A stretch of DNA of 64,000 nucleotides from Streptomyces musisoli. GTDB lineage: Bacteria; Actinomycetota; Actinomycetes; Streptomycetales; Streptomycetaceae. The notes under the pieces are model-generated. The model was not told the DNA's origin. It saw only the letters and a program-made list of their open reading frames with translations, and did no database searches. The stretch lies in NCBI RefSeq assembly GCF_016741855.1, contig NZ_JAERRH010000020.1, positions 1-64,000 of the forward strand, in the 5' to 3' direction. Below are positions 37,375 to 45,161 of this stretch, in pieces (within the stretch, counting starts at the first letter, position 1; each line of letters begins with the position of its first letter). The translations under genes were made by a program, and so were the position numbers.

Positions 37375-38737
37375 GGTGGGAGCGTACGCGACGGCGGTGG
37401 GACTGGGCCGCGGCCGTGTAGACGTCGGCGGTGGCGGCGGCGGCCGTGTCCCAGCCGAAGGACCGGGCGTGCCGTGCGGCGGCGCGTCCCATCCGCGCCG
37501 AGAGGGACGGATCGTCGGCGAACCGGCCCAGCAGCCGCGCGTAGTCGGCCGGGTCGTGGCCCTGGACGAGGAAGCCGGTCTCGCCGTCGCGCACGGCCAC
37601 CGGCAGACCGCCGACGGCGGCCGCGAGCACCGGGGTCCCGGCCGCCTGCGCCTCTATGGCGACCAGACCGAAGGACTCGCTGTACGACGGCATGACGAGG
37701 ACGGACGCGGCCCGGAACCAGTCCGCGAGCTGCTCCTGGCCCACCGGCGGACGGAACCGCACGACGTCCGCGACACCGAGCCGGGCCGCGAGCTTCTGCA
37801 GGCCCTCCGGCTTGGCGAGCCCGCTGCCGCTGGGGCCGCCGACGACCGGGACGAGGAGGCGGGAGCGCAGCTCGGGACGCTCCTCCAGCAGGTGGGCGAC
37901 GGCGCGCAGCAGGACGTCCGGTGCCTTCAGGGGCTGTATGCGGCCCGCGAAGAGCGGGATCAGGGCGTCCGGCGGGAGTCCGAGGCGGGCGCGGGCGGCG
38001 GCGCGGGAGCCGGTCGCGGCGGAGTCCTGCGGCTCGCCTTCGGGGAAGGGGCGGAAGCGCTCCAGGTTCACCCCGGGGTGGACGACGGCCACCTTGGCGG
38101 GGTCGGCGGCGTAGTGCCGTGCCAGCTCGCCGGCCTCCTCGGCGGTGTTGGCTATGAGCCGGTCGGCGGCGGCCACGATCTGGGTCTCGCCGATGACCCG
38201 GGCGGCGGGCTCGGGGGTGTCGCCGTCGGCCAGGCTGGCGTTCTTGACCTTGGCCATGGTGTGCATCGCGTGCACCAGGGGTACGCCCCAGCGCTGGGCG
38301 GCGAGCCAGCCGACGTGGCCGGAGAGCCAGTAGTGGGAGTGGACGAGGTCGTAGTAGCCGGGGCGGTGGCCCGCCCACGCCTGCATCACGCCGTGGGTGA
38401 AGGCGCACAGCTGGGCGGGCAGGTCCTCCTTGGCGAGCCCCTCGTAGGGACCCGCGTCCACGTGCCGGACGAGGACGCCGGGGGACAGCTCGACGGTGGG
38501 GGGCAGGCCGCCGGTCGTGGCCCGGGTGAAGATCTCGACCTCGATGTTGATCGCGGCCAGCCGCTGGGCCAGCTCCACGATGTAGACGTTCATGCCGCCG
38601 GCGTCGCCGGTGCCGGGCTGATGGAGCGGGGAGGTGTGCACGGAGAGCATCGCGACCCGGCGGGGCCTGCGGTACAGCCGGAGCCTCGCGGCGGCCGACG
38701 GGGAACGTCGCCCGAGCCTGTTGACGTACTGGCTCAC
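37367..38737 (-). CDS. mshA: MshA, D-inositol-3-phosphate glycosyltransferase (mycothiol synthesis)
   Basis: A 456-aa GT4 glycosyltransferase catalysing the first step of mycothiol formation, transfer of GlcNAc from UDP-GlcNAc to 1L-inositol-1-phosphate. N-terminal motif SVHTSPLHQPGTGDAGGMNVYIVELAQ (GGxN-type substrate loop), then YDLVHSHYWLSGHVG, and a C-terminal donor site SYSESFGLVAIEAQAAGTPVLAAAVGGLPVAV with the EX7E pattern. The start is GTG preceded by AAGGAGGACC, a better choice than an upstream ATG. An AT-rich promoter region lies upstream. Confidence 0.95.
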   Translation of the reverse strand: MSQYVNRLGRRSPSAAARLRLYRRPRRVAMLSVHTSPLHQPGTGDAGGMNVYIVELAQRLAAINIEVEIFTRATTGGLPPTVELSPGVLVRHVDAGPYEGLAKEDLPAQLCAFTHGVMQAWAGHRPGYYDLVHSHYWLSGHVGWLAAQRWGVPLVHAMHTMAKVKNASLADGDTPEPAARVIGETQIVAAADRLIANTAEEAGELARHYAADPAKVAVVHPGVNLERFRPFPEGEPQDSAATGSRAAARARLGLPPDALIPLFAGRIQPLKAPDVLLRAVAHLLEERPELRSRLLVPVVGGPSGSGLAKPEGLQKLAARLGVADVVRFRPPVGQEQLADWFRAASVLVMPSYSESFGLVAIEAQAAGTPVLAAAVGGLPVAVRDGETGFLVQGHDPADYARLLGRFADDPSLSARMGRAAARHARSFGWDTAAAATADVYTAAAQSHRRRVRSHHG

Positions 38738-38800
38738 CTGGCGGTCCTCCTTGCTGCCGGCATGCCTGGGAAGGGCCCACCGCACCCTCCAAGGGGGTCC

Positions 38801-38829
38801 AACAGCGAGCGGGTGCCCTGCCATTTCCC
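38801..38829 (-). promoter_or_regulatory. Candidate SigR-like promoter of mshA
   Basis: On the minus strand GGGAAA is followed after 20 nt by GTT, near the SigR pattern GGAAT-N18-GTT, 64 nt upstream of the mshA GTG. mshA is reported as thiol-stress regulated, which makes the match attractive; spacing is not ideal. AT-rich sequence with an inverted repeat TTATCG-N10-CGATAA lies further upstream (38858-38879). Confidence 0.35.
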
Positions 38830-39008
38830 GATCAGGCACCTTTGCCTAATCATTACCTTTTATCGCTCAACCGTTCGATAACACCGTCGTCCCGGCCGCC
38901 GCCCCCTCGGCCGCGGGGCACCTCGCCGCCGGACCCGCCCGCACGACGAAACCGCACGTCGACACGGTCCCGCACCCCTTCGGGGCGCACCCCCTTACCC
39001 TCGTACGC

Positions 39009-39821
39009 ATGACAGCCCGCGCAGCCTCCCGCCCCGTGGGAACGGTGACGCGCGGGACGACCAACCCCAACCGGCTACGCCGCATGGACCGCTGGATCGC
39101 GGCCACGCACGGCGCCGAGCTGCGGCGCGCGAGCGATGCGGTGGCCGTCGACCTGGGGTACGGCGCCGCACCCTGGACCGCCGTGGAGCTGCTGGCCCGG
39201 CTCCGCGCGGCGGCGCCCCGCGTCCGCGTGGTCGGCATCGAGATCGAACCGGACCGCGTGGCGGCGGCGCGGCCCTACGAGCGGGAGGGGCTCACCTTCC
39301 GGCACGGCGGCTTCGAGATGCCGGTCCCCGGGCGCCCGCTGCTCGTCCGGGCCGCCAACGTGCTGCGGCAGTACGACGAGGCCGAGGTCGCCACGGTGTG
39401 GGAGCGGCTGTGCGCGCGGCTCGCCCCGGCGGGCGGCGGCTCACGCGGCGGGCTGCTGGTGGAGGGCACCTGCGACGAGATCGGCCGCCGGCACGTGTGG
39501 GTGGCGCTCGGCCCCGAAGGTCCCCGCACGGTCACCTTCGCCACCCGGCTGGGCTCCCTGGACCGCCCCTCCGATCTCGCCGAGCGCCTGCCGAAGGCGC
39601 TGATCCACCGCAACGTCCCGGGCGAGCCGGTGCACGCCTTCCTCCGTGACTTCGACCGCGCCTGGGCCGCCGCCGCCCCCTACGCCTCCTACGGCGCCCG
39701 GCAGCGCTGGATCCGCGCGGTACGGGACCTGGCGGCCGACTGGCCGGTGACCGACTCCCCCGCCCGCTGGCGGCAGGGCGAAGTGACCGTCGCCTGGGGG
39801 GCCTTGGCGCCGGTGCGCTGA
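39009..39821 (+). CDS. Class I SAM-dependent methyltransferase-like protein
   Basis: A 270-aa protein. The N-terminal third has an SAM-binding motif I, AVDLGYGAAPWTAVELLARL (about residues 43-62), followed by motif II VRVVGIEIEPDRVAAA and NVLRQYDEAEVATVWERLCARLAPAGGG. Substrate not identified. A basic N-terminal segment TNPNRLRRMDRWI is conserved in actinobacterial relatives. It lies between mshA and an NlpC/P60 gene, each with its own promoter. After its stop there is a tandem repeat region. Confidence 0.83.
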   Translation: MTARAASRPVGTVTRGTTNPNRLRRMDRWIAATHGAELRRASDAVAVDLGYGAAPWTAVELLARLRAAAPRVRVVGIEIEPDRVAAARPYEREGLTFRHGGFEMPVPGRPLLVRAANVLRQYDEAEVATVWERLCARLAPAGGGSRGGLLVEGTCDEIGRRHVWVALGPEGPRTVTFATRLGSLDRPSDLAERLPKALIHRNVPGEPVHAFLRDFDRAWAAAAPYASYGARQRWIRAVRDLAADWPVTDSPARWRQGEVTVAWGALAPVR

Positions 39822-39849
39822 GCGCCCGGCACCGGCGCGCGGACCGCCC

Positions 39850-40015
39850 CCCGCCTCGACGCCCCGAGTCCGCGGAGCGCCTTGCCCACACCGGCACTCC
39901 GGCACTCCGAGTCCACGGAGCCCTGCCCACACCGGCACCCCAAGTCCGCGACCCCCCTGCCCACACCGCGCCTCAAGTCCGCGGCCCCCTGCCCGCACCG
40001 GCGCCTCAAGTCCGT
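39850..40015. repeat. About 35-bp degenerate tandem repeat, 4-5 copies
   Basis: Units share AGTCC(G/A)CGG followed by CCCTGCCC(A/G)CACCGGC and CTC(A/C)AGTCC. The array lies directly after the methyltransferase stop. The rest of the 376-nt gap to the NlpC/P60 gene has no other gene. Confidence 0.8.
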
Positions 40016-40158
40016 CTCGGTGACGAGGGAACGCCCTGCGCGCGTCGTTCGTCACATCGGCGGGGAGATCGTCATACCCGGCGGTCGGTGGGGGAATTCC
40101 GCTTTCCGACGGCCTCTGTCGCTTTGCGCGCGACCGTGGCACGATCCCTCAGGCGACC

Positions 40159-40176
40159 GTAAGTTACTGACGGTAA
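40159..40176 (+). promoter_or_regulatory. GTAA/TTAC repeat element upstream of the NlpC/P60 gene
   Basis: GTAA-g-TTAC-tgacg-GTAA, three alternating half-sites within 18 nt in an otherwise GC-rich region, 21 nt before the start codon. Half-sites resemble those recalled for MtrA and other OmpR-family regulators of cell-wall hydrolases, but the spacing does not match a known consensus. Confidence 0.35.
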
Positions 40177-40196
40177 ATCAGTTTGGGGGAAGAGGT

Positions 40197-41288
40197 ATGG
40201 GTTCGGGCAAGCGCGGCCTCCTCACGGCCGCCCTGACCGTGGTCTGCGCGGTGACCGTCCTCGCGGCACCGGGCGCGGCCTTCGCGGCCCCCGCTCCCAC
40301 GCCCGCACCGACGACCGGCGGTTCGCCGTCGCCCACGCCGACTCCCCGGCCCGGCAAGGACCTTGAGGAGATCCGCGAGAAGCTGGAGAAGCTCTACCAC
40401 GACGCCGCCGTGGCCACCGACGCCTACAACGCGGCCGAGGAGAAGGCCAAGAAGCAGTCCGCCGAGATCGTGGCACTGGCGAAGAAGATCGACCAGGGAC
40501 AGCAGAGGCTGGACAAGCTCAAGAACCAGGCGGGTGCCGCGGCCCGGGACCAGTACCGCACCGGCGGCCTGTCGTCCACCGCCCAGTTCCTGCTCAGCGA
40601 CGACCCGGGCCAGTTCCTGGACGGCGCGGGCCGGGTGCTCCAGGGCCAGCAGGCGGCGAACAAGCTGATGGCCGAAATGACCCGCACCCAGAAGGACTTG
40701 CGGCAGTACGCCGACGACGCCTCCGCCCAGTGGAAGAAGCTGGACGCCAACCGCAAGGCCAAGGCCGCGGCCAAGAAGAAGATCCAGAAGCAGATCGACA
40801 CGGCCGAGAAGCTGGAGTCCCGGCTGGAGAAGAAGGAGAAGGAACGGCTCGCCCAGCTGGAGCAGGAGGCCGCGAACAAGGCACAGACCGCCTGGCTGGA
40901 CACCGGCGTCCTCGATGACATCGACGGCAAGGCCACCGCGCAGGGCAAGAAGGCCGTGAAGTACGCCACCGAGCAGCTCGGCAAGCCGTACGTGTGGGGC
41001 GCCGAGGGCCCGGCCGCCTTCGACTGCTCGGGCCTGACCTCCCAGGCCTGGGCGGCGGCCGGGCACCCCATCCCGCGCACCTCGCAGGAGCAGTGGAAAC
41101 AGCTGAAGCACGTCGAGGTCGAGGACATGCGCCCCGGCGACCTCGTCATCTACTTCGACGACGCCAGCCATGTCGCGATGTACATCGGCGACGGCGCGAT
41201 CATCCACGCGCCGCGCCCCGGGCGCACGGTGACGATCGCGGGCGCCGGCTCGATGCCGATCCTGGGCGTCGTACGGCCGGACGCGTAG
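40197..41288 (+). CDS. Secreted NlpC/P60 (C40) peptidoglycan endopeptidase with coiled coil
   Basis: A 363-aa exported cell-wall hydrolase. Signal peptide LLTAALTVVCAVTVLAAPGAAFAAP, then a long coiled coil (about 60-225; LEEIREKLEKLYHDAAVATDAYNAAEEKAKKQSAEIV and RKAKAAAKKKIQKQIDTAEKLESRLEKKEKERLAQLEQEA). The C-terminal C40 domain has catalytic Cys in AFDCSGLTSQAW, His in DDASHVAMYIGDG and a third polar residue in IIHAPRPG. The architecture is that of RipA-type enzymes cleaving peptide stems. The ATG follows GGGGGAAGAGG. Confidence 0.94.
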   Translation: MGSGKRGLLTAALTVVCAVTVLAAPGAAFAAPAPTPAPTTGGSPSPTPTPRPGKDLEEIREKLEKLYHDAAVATDAYNAAEEKAKKQSAEIVALAKKIDQGQQRLDKLKNQAGAAARDQYRTGGLSSTAQFLLSDDPGQFLDGAGRVLQGQQAANKLMAEMTRTQKDLRQYADDASAQWKKLDANRKAKAAAKKKIQKQIDTAEKLESRLEKKEKERLAQLEQEAANKAQTAWLDTGVLDDIDGKATAQGKKAVKYATEQLGKPYVWGAEGPAAFDCSGLTSQAWAAAGHPIPRTSQEQWKQLKHVEVEDMRPGDLVIYFDDASHVAMYIGDGAIIHAPRPGRTVTIAGAGSMPILGVVRPDA

Positions 41289-41771
41289 GCCGCACGGCCG
41301 GGGCGTGCGGGACGGTGCGGTGCCGTCGGGCGCCGTTCGGCCGGGCGTGCTGGACGGCGCGGTGCCGTCGGGCCGTGGTCGCCCGCCGGGTGCGGATCCC
41401 GCCGCGGCGGCCGCGGCCACGGGGCGGGGCCGCCTGCCGGATCCGGCCCCGCCCCGGCGGGAATCCCCGTGACGCGTGCCATATACGCCCTCTCGGCACA
41501 CGCCGCCCACACCCCCGTGACCCAGGCCACGTGACCCAACACACCGCCAAACACCGCCCAAACCCTGGCCGGACGTGAGCTTCGTCATCCCCTCCGGGCC
41601 GTCGACGTGTCCAACTGCGGTACGGAACGCGGCATATGACAGCGGCGGGCGCCCGAGCGACGCGGCTCACACCATTCCATCGGGGCGGTCCCAGCCGCTA
41701 TGGTCCCGGTCGGTGGGTCGAGACCCCTCGACACCGCCGTGCCCTCGGGGGGAGGGAAGGAACCCAAGACG
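41289..41771. other. 483-nt gap between the C40 peptidase and the receiver-phosphatase gene
   Basis: No gene supported. The first ~90 nt contain a duplicated block (GGCGTGCnGGACGGnGCGGTGCCGTCGGGC, twice, near 41304 and 41344). Near the end, an inverted repeat GTCGAG-accc-CTCGAC (41717-41732) and a TATGGT-type -10 (41698) suggest the promoter of the next gene. Confidence 0.55.
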
Positions 41772-43073
41772 ATGCCCGTACCCGTACCGCGGCAGAGAGC
41801 GATCCCGGCCGTGGAGAGTGGTCAGGCGCAGGCCGCCCACAGTGTCGGCGGCCCCCTCAAGGAAGAGGCCCACCGCGACGCCACGGCCGTGAACGGCACC
41901 GGCGCCACTCTCACCCTGCTGCTGATCGAGGACGACCCGGCCGGCTCGCCGATCGTGCCCGACCTGCTGGACTCGGCCGGCAAGCCGATCCGCGTGCGCA
42001 CCGCCCGCAACCTCACCGAGGCCGAGCGGCTGCTCACCGACGACGTCCACTGCATCCTGCTGGACCTGGCGCTCCCGGCGCCGGGCGGCAGCGACACCGA
42101 CGACGAGCTGGCCGTGCTCAAGCACGTCCTCCAGCTCGCGCCCCGGCACGCCGTGCTCGCGCTGACCGCCTCCGGCGACGCCGAGCGCGGCGCCGAGGCC
42201 GTGCGCGTGGGCGCGCAGGACTACCTCTTCCGGGACGAGCTGGACGGCCGGCTGCTCAGCCGCGCCATCCGTTACGCGGTGGAGCGCAAGCGCTCCGACA
42301 CGGCCGAGCGGCGGCTCGCCGAGGGCCGGCTGCGCGCGCAGGAGAACCGGCGCCTTGAGCGCGGTCTGCTGCCCACCCCGCTGCTGGAGGGCTCCGCGCT
42401 GCGGTTCGCCGCCCGCTACCGCCCGGGCCGCTCCCGGGCCCTGCTCGGCGGCGACTTCTACGACGCCGTCCGCACCCCGGACGGCACCGTGCACGCCATG
42501 ATCGGCGACGTCTGCGGGCACGGCCCGGACGAGGCCGCGCTCGGCGTGGAGCTGCGCATCGCCTGGCGGGCGCTGACCCTGGCCGGACTGTGCGGGGACG
42601 AGCTGCTGAACACCCTCCAGCAGGTGCTGGAGCACGAGCGCTCCGACGAGGAGATCTTCGCGACGCTGTGCACGGTCGACATCGCGCCCGACGGACGCCG
42701 CGCGGGCCTGTGCCTGGCCGGCCACCCGGCGCCGCTGATCGCCCGCCCCGGCCGGCCGGCGCGGCTGCTCCCCTACGACAACAACGGCCCCGCCCTGGGC
42801 CTGCTGCCCGGCGCCCGCTGGCCCCGGATGCAGGTGGAGCTGAGCCGCGAGTGGAGCCTGATGCTCTACACCGACGGCCTGATCGAGGGCCGGGTCGGCG
42901 CGGACGGGGAGCGGCTCGGTCAGGACGGCATGGTGGAGATGATCCGCCGCCAGCTGTCCGAGGGGCTGCGCGGCGAGGAACTGCTGCGGGCCGCGGTGAG
43001 CGAGGTCCGTGACCTCAACGGGGGCGAGCTGACCGACGACGTCGCCGTGGTGCTCCTGGACCGCGCCGGCTGA
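41772..43073 (+). CDS. Receiver-PP2C (SpoIIE/RsbU-like) phosphatase
   Basis: A 433-aa two-domain regulator. The N-terminal receiver (about 45-165) is TLTLLLIEDDPAGSPIVPDLL with phospho-acceptor Asp in CILLDLALPAPGG. A helical linker (RRLAEGRLRAQENRRLERGLLPTPLL) leads to the PPM phosphatase domain with GGDFYDAVRTPDGTVHAMIGDVCGHGPDEAALG (metal-binding Asp), PNGPALGLLPGARW-like region and ELTDDVAVVLLD. It would dephosphorylate an anti-anti-sigma factor on signal. No sigma, anti-sigma or STAS gene is adjacent. Confidence 0.92.
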   Translation: MPVPVPRQRAIPAVESGQAQAAHSVGGPLKEEAHRDATAVNGTGATLTLLLIEDDPAGSPIVPDLLDSAGKPIRVRTARNLTEAERLLTDDVHCILLDLALPAPGGSDTDDELAVLKHVLQLAPRHAVLALTASGDAERGAEAVRVGAQDYLFRDELDGRLLSRAIRYAVERKRSDTAERRLAEGRLRAQENRRLERGLLPTPLLEGSALRFAARYRPGRSRALLGGDFYDAVRTPDGTVHAMIGDVCGHGPDEAALGVELRIAWRALTLAGLCGDELLNTLQQVLEHERSDEEIFATLCTVDIAPDGRRAGLCLAGHPAPLIARPGRPARLLPYDNNGPALGLLPGARWPRMQVELSREWSLMLYTDGLIEGRVGADGERLGQDGMVEMIRRQLSEGLRGEELLRAAVSEVRDLNGGELTDDVAVVLLDRAG

Positions 43074-43089
43074 CCGGCACCCGCCGTGC

Positions 43090-43252
43090 GGGGCGACACC
43101 GTCGCCATGGGGGACGTCACCGTCGCCGTGGGGGGGGGCCGTCACCGTCGCCGTGGGGGGCCGTCACCGTCGCCGTTGGGTGCGTCACCGTCGCCGTGGG
43201 GTGCTTCACCGTCGCCGTGGGGTGCTTCACCGTCGCCGCTCCCCTGGGCAGG
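43090..43252. repeat. Tandem repeat of a GTCACCGTCGCCGTGGGG unit
   Basis: About seven units of 20-24 bp whose core is CACCGTCGCCGT(G/T)GGG, separated by 2-6 variable bases, lying directly after the receiver-phosphatase stop. The rest of the gap to 43404 shows no gene. Confidence 0.9.
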
Positions 43253-43403
43253 CCGCGGCTCGCCCCACCCGAGGGGCGCGGGGGAACCGCGCGACCGGCC
43301 GCGAACGCCCCGCAGCCGGCGACGGCCACCCGGACCACGACGACAGCGGTGACGACGGCAGGGCGCGGCCGGTGATCGTCCGGTGGCCCTGCGGCGGATG
43401 CCG

Positions 43404-43748
43404 CTAGCGGCCGCCGTTGTACGGCCCGTAGGGACCGTCGCTGCTGCTCCCACCGCGTCTGCCCCAGCCACGGCCACCGCCGACCTGCCGGAGCGCGGGG
43501 CGTACGTCCACGAGGTACACGATGCTCGCGACCGCGCCGGCGATCGGCAGGATGGACAGGAGCGAGAACAGGTAGCTGACCACGAGCGCGATGCCGAGGA
43601 TGATCAGCCAGAAGACCTTGTTCTGCTTGTCGGCCGCGCGGAACGCGTCCTCGCGCCGGAACGCGGCGTCGAACAGCCCGAACGCGGCCAGCGCCATCAG
43701 AACGATCTTCAAGATCCCCATGAAGCCCGCGAAGCCCAACATCAGCAT
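43404..43748 (-). CDS. DUF2516 membrane protein
   Basis: A 114-aa protein with three hydrophobic segments: MLMLGFAGFMGILKIVLMALAAFGLFDAAF, VFWLIILGIALVVSYLFSLL and PIAGAVASIVYLVDVRPAL, then a Gly/Arg-rich tail GGGRGWGRRGGSSSDGPYGPYNGGR. Matches the small DUF2516 family whose member Rv0476 also follows hbhA in mycobacteria. Function unknown. Start MLMLG rather than an upstream Met, because the former begins the first membrane segment. Confidence 0.85.
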   Translation of the reverse strand: MLMLGFAGFMGILKIVLMALAAFGLFDAAFRREDAFRAADKQNKVFWLIILGIALVVSYLFSLLSILPIAGAVASIVYLVDVRPALRQVGGGRGWGRRGGSSSDGPYGPYNGGR

Positions 43749-43806
43749 GCTGTCCACCGCCCGTTGAATCCCGATCCCAGGTACGCCGCCACCGTACCCA
43801 CTGAAC

Positions 43807-43835
43807 GGGCCGGACACCCCAAAGGTGCCCGGCCC
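43807..43835 (-). terminator. Hairpin after the hbhA-like gene
   Basis: GGGCCGG-a-CACC pairs with GGTG-c-CCGGCCC across a CCAAA loop, 22 nt after the HBHA-like stop on the minus strand. Confidence 0.75.
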
Positions 43836-43857
43836 GCATCCGTCCCTGCGGTCGTGG

Positions 43858-44436
43858 TCACTTGGCAGGCGGCGTGGTCTTCTTCGCGGTGGTGGCCTTG
43901 CGGGCGGCCGGCGTCTTCTTCGCCACGGGCTTCCGCTCCTCGGCCGGCTTCGGCTGGTCGTCCTTGACCTGCACCGGCTCCGGCTTGCCCTCGACGGCGA
44001 TCGCCAGGTCCTCGATCTCCTCGGCGGCCTCGCCGCGCCAGGTCTTCACGGTCTGCTCGCCGTGCTCGGCGACCTTCTCGTAGGTCTCACGGGCCTTCAC
44101 GGCGTACTCGGCGGCGACGCCGACACCGCGCAGGGCGAGGTCCTGGGCGGTCTCGCCGAGCTTCTTCAGGTCGACGTCGAGGGCGCCGATGAACTCGTTG
44201 ACCTTGGTCTGAAGGGTCTCCTGCGCCTCCTTGGCGCGGGCGGTGGCCTTCTCCTGCACCGCCTTCGGGTCGGTGTTGCGCACGGCCTCGATGCGGGCCG
44301 GGGCCTCGACGCGCAGCTGCTCGACCAGGGCCGGCACCTTCTTGGCCTGCTGAATCGCCAGGTCGGCGGTGCCGGCGGCGAAGTAGAGCGGGGTCGGGTC
44401 GCTGAGGGTCTTGCGCAGGTCGTCGGTGATGGCCAT
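43858..44436 (-). CDS. HBHA-like heparin-binding-hemagglutinin homologue
   Basis: A 192-aa helical protein. The N-terminal coiled-coil region (TPLYFAAGTADLAIQQAKKVPALVEQLRVEAPARIEAVRNTDPKAVQEKATARAKEAQETLQTKVNEFI) is followed by a Lys/Ala/Pro-rich tail (AEERKPVAKKTPAARKATTAKKTTPPAK), the same architecture as mycobacterial HBHA, whose Lys-rich tail binds sulfated glycans. In streptomycetes the surface-adhesin role is not established. Flanked by XRE upstream and DUF2516 downstream, as in Mycobacterium tuberculosis Rv0474-Rv0476. Confidence 0.87.
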   Translation of the reverse strand: MAITDDLRKTLSDPTPLYFAAGTADLAIQQAKKVPALVEQLRVEAPARIEAVRNTDPKAVQEKATARAKEAQETLQTKVNEFIGALDVDLKKLGETAQDLALRGVGVAAEYAVKARETYEKVAEHGEQTVKTWRGEAAEEIEDLAIAVEGKPEPVQVKDDQPKPAEERKPVAKKTPAARKATTAKKTTPPAK

Positions 44437-44517
44437 GGTGAGGGTCCTCCCGGATCGGATTCGCGTTCGACTGGGTTGGTGTGGTCCGCGGCGGGCGTCC
44501 GGAGCCCTGGTCCGGCG

Positions 44518-45006
44518 TTATCCGGCCGTCTGCCGCGGACCGGTGTCCGTGTCGCTTACGGCGGCATCGCCTCCGCCGGCCGTACGGCTGCCGCCGCCGG
44601 TCCCCTGGCCCACGGATCCGTCCCCGTCCGTCTCGCCGTCGACGGGCTCGCCGGTCCCGAATCCGTTCTCCTTGCGGAAGGACTCGTAGATCTGCAGGAG
44701 CACCTGCTTCTGCCGCTCGTTGAGCGACGGATCGGCGAGGATGACGGCACGCGTCTCCACCTCGTCGCGGTCCCGTTCGGCGTCGAGGATGCCGGCGCGG
44801 ACGTACAAGGTCTCGGCGGAGATGCGCAGGGCCTTGGCGACCTGCTGGAGCACCTCCGCGCTGGGCTTGCGCAGCCCGCGCTCGATCTGGCTCAGGTACG
44901 GATTGGACACCCCGGCGGCGTCGGCGAGCTGCCGCAGCGACAGCTGGGCGTTTCGCCGCTGCTCGCGCAGGTACTCACCGAGATTGCCGACGTTCAGCGA
45001 TGCCAT
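44518..45006 (-). CDS. XRE-family transcriptional regulator
   Basis: A 162-aa protein with an N-terminal Cro/CI helix-turn-helix LGEYLREQRRNAQLSLRQLADAAGVSNPYLSQIERGLRKPSAEVLQQVAKAL (about 8-60), followed by a helical region (ERQKQVLLQIYESFRKENGFG) and a disordered Gly/Asp tail. First gene of the XRE-hbhA-DUF2516 set. An 8+4+8 inverted repeat upstream of its start is the probable operator for autoregulation. Confidence 0.93.
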   Translation of the reverse strand: MASLNVGNLGEYLREQRRNAQLSLRQLADAAGVSNPYLSQIERGLRKPSAEVLQQVAKALRISAETLYVRAGILDAERDRDEVETRAVILADPSLNERQKQVLLQIYESFRKENGFGTGEPVDGETDGDGSVGQGTGGGSRTAGGGDAAVSDTDTGPRQTAG

Positions 45007-45036
45007 GCCTCCACCTTGCCCCACCCCCGCTAACAA

Positions 45037-45056
45037 TTGCAAGCACCCGCTTGCAA
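45037..45056. promoter_or_regulatory. Operator-like palindrome upstream of the XRE gene
   Basis: TTGCAAGC-accc-GCTTGCAA, perfect 8-bp arms, 30 nt before the XRE start codon. Adjacent CAATTG overlaps its left edge (45034-45039). AT-rich against a GC-rich background. Confidence 0.8.
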
Positions 45057-45161
45057 GAGTGTGTCGCGCGCCGACCGACAGCACGGACCGCGGCGCCGGC
45101 CGTGGGGGTCCGTCGGGTCAGGGTCCGGGCGGGGTGACGGCCGTGGGGGTTCGTCGGTTCG

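Noticed and set aside
38838..38856. DmdR iron box upstream of mshA
   Set aside because: TTAGGCAaaggTGCCTGA has similar ends to the iron box but wrong central sequence and length (18 instead of 19 bp).
40159..40176. c-di-AMP (ydaO) riboswitch before the NlpC/P60 gene
   Set aside because: The leader lacks the conserved ydaO core and there is no long structured 5' region; only GTAA/TTAC half-sites are visible.
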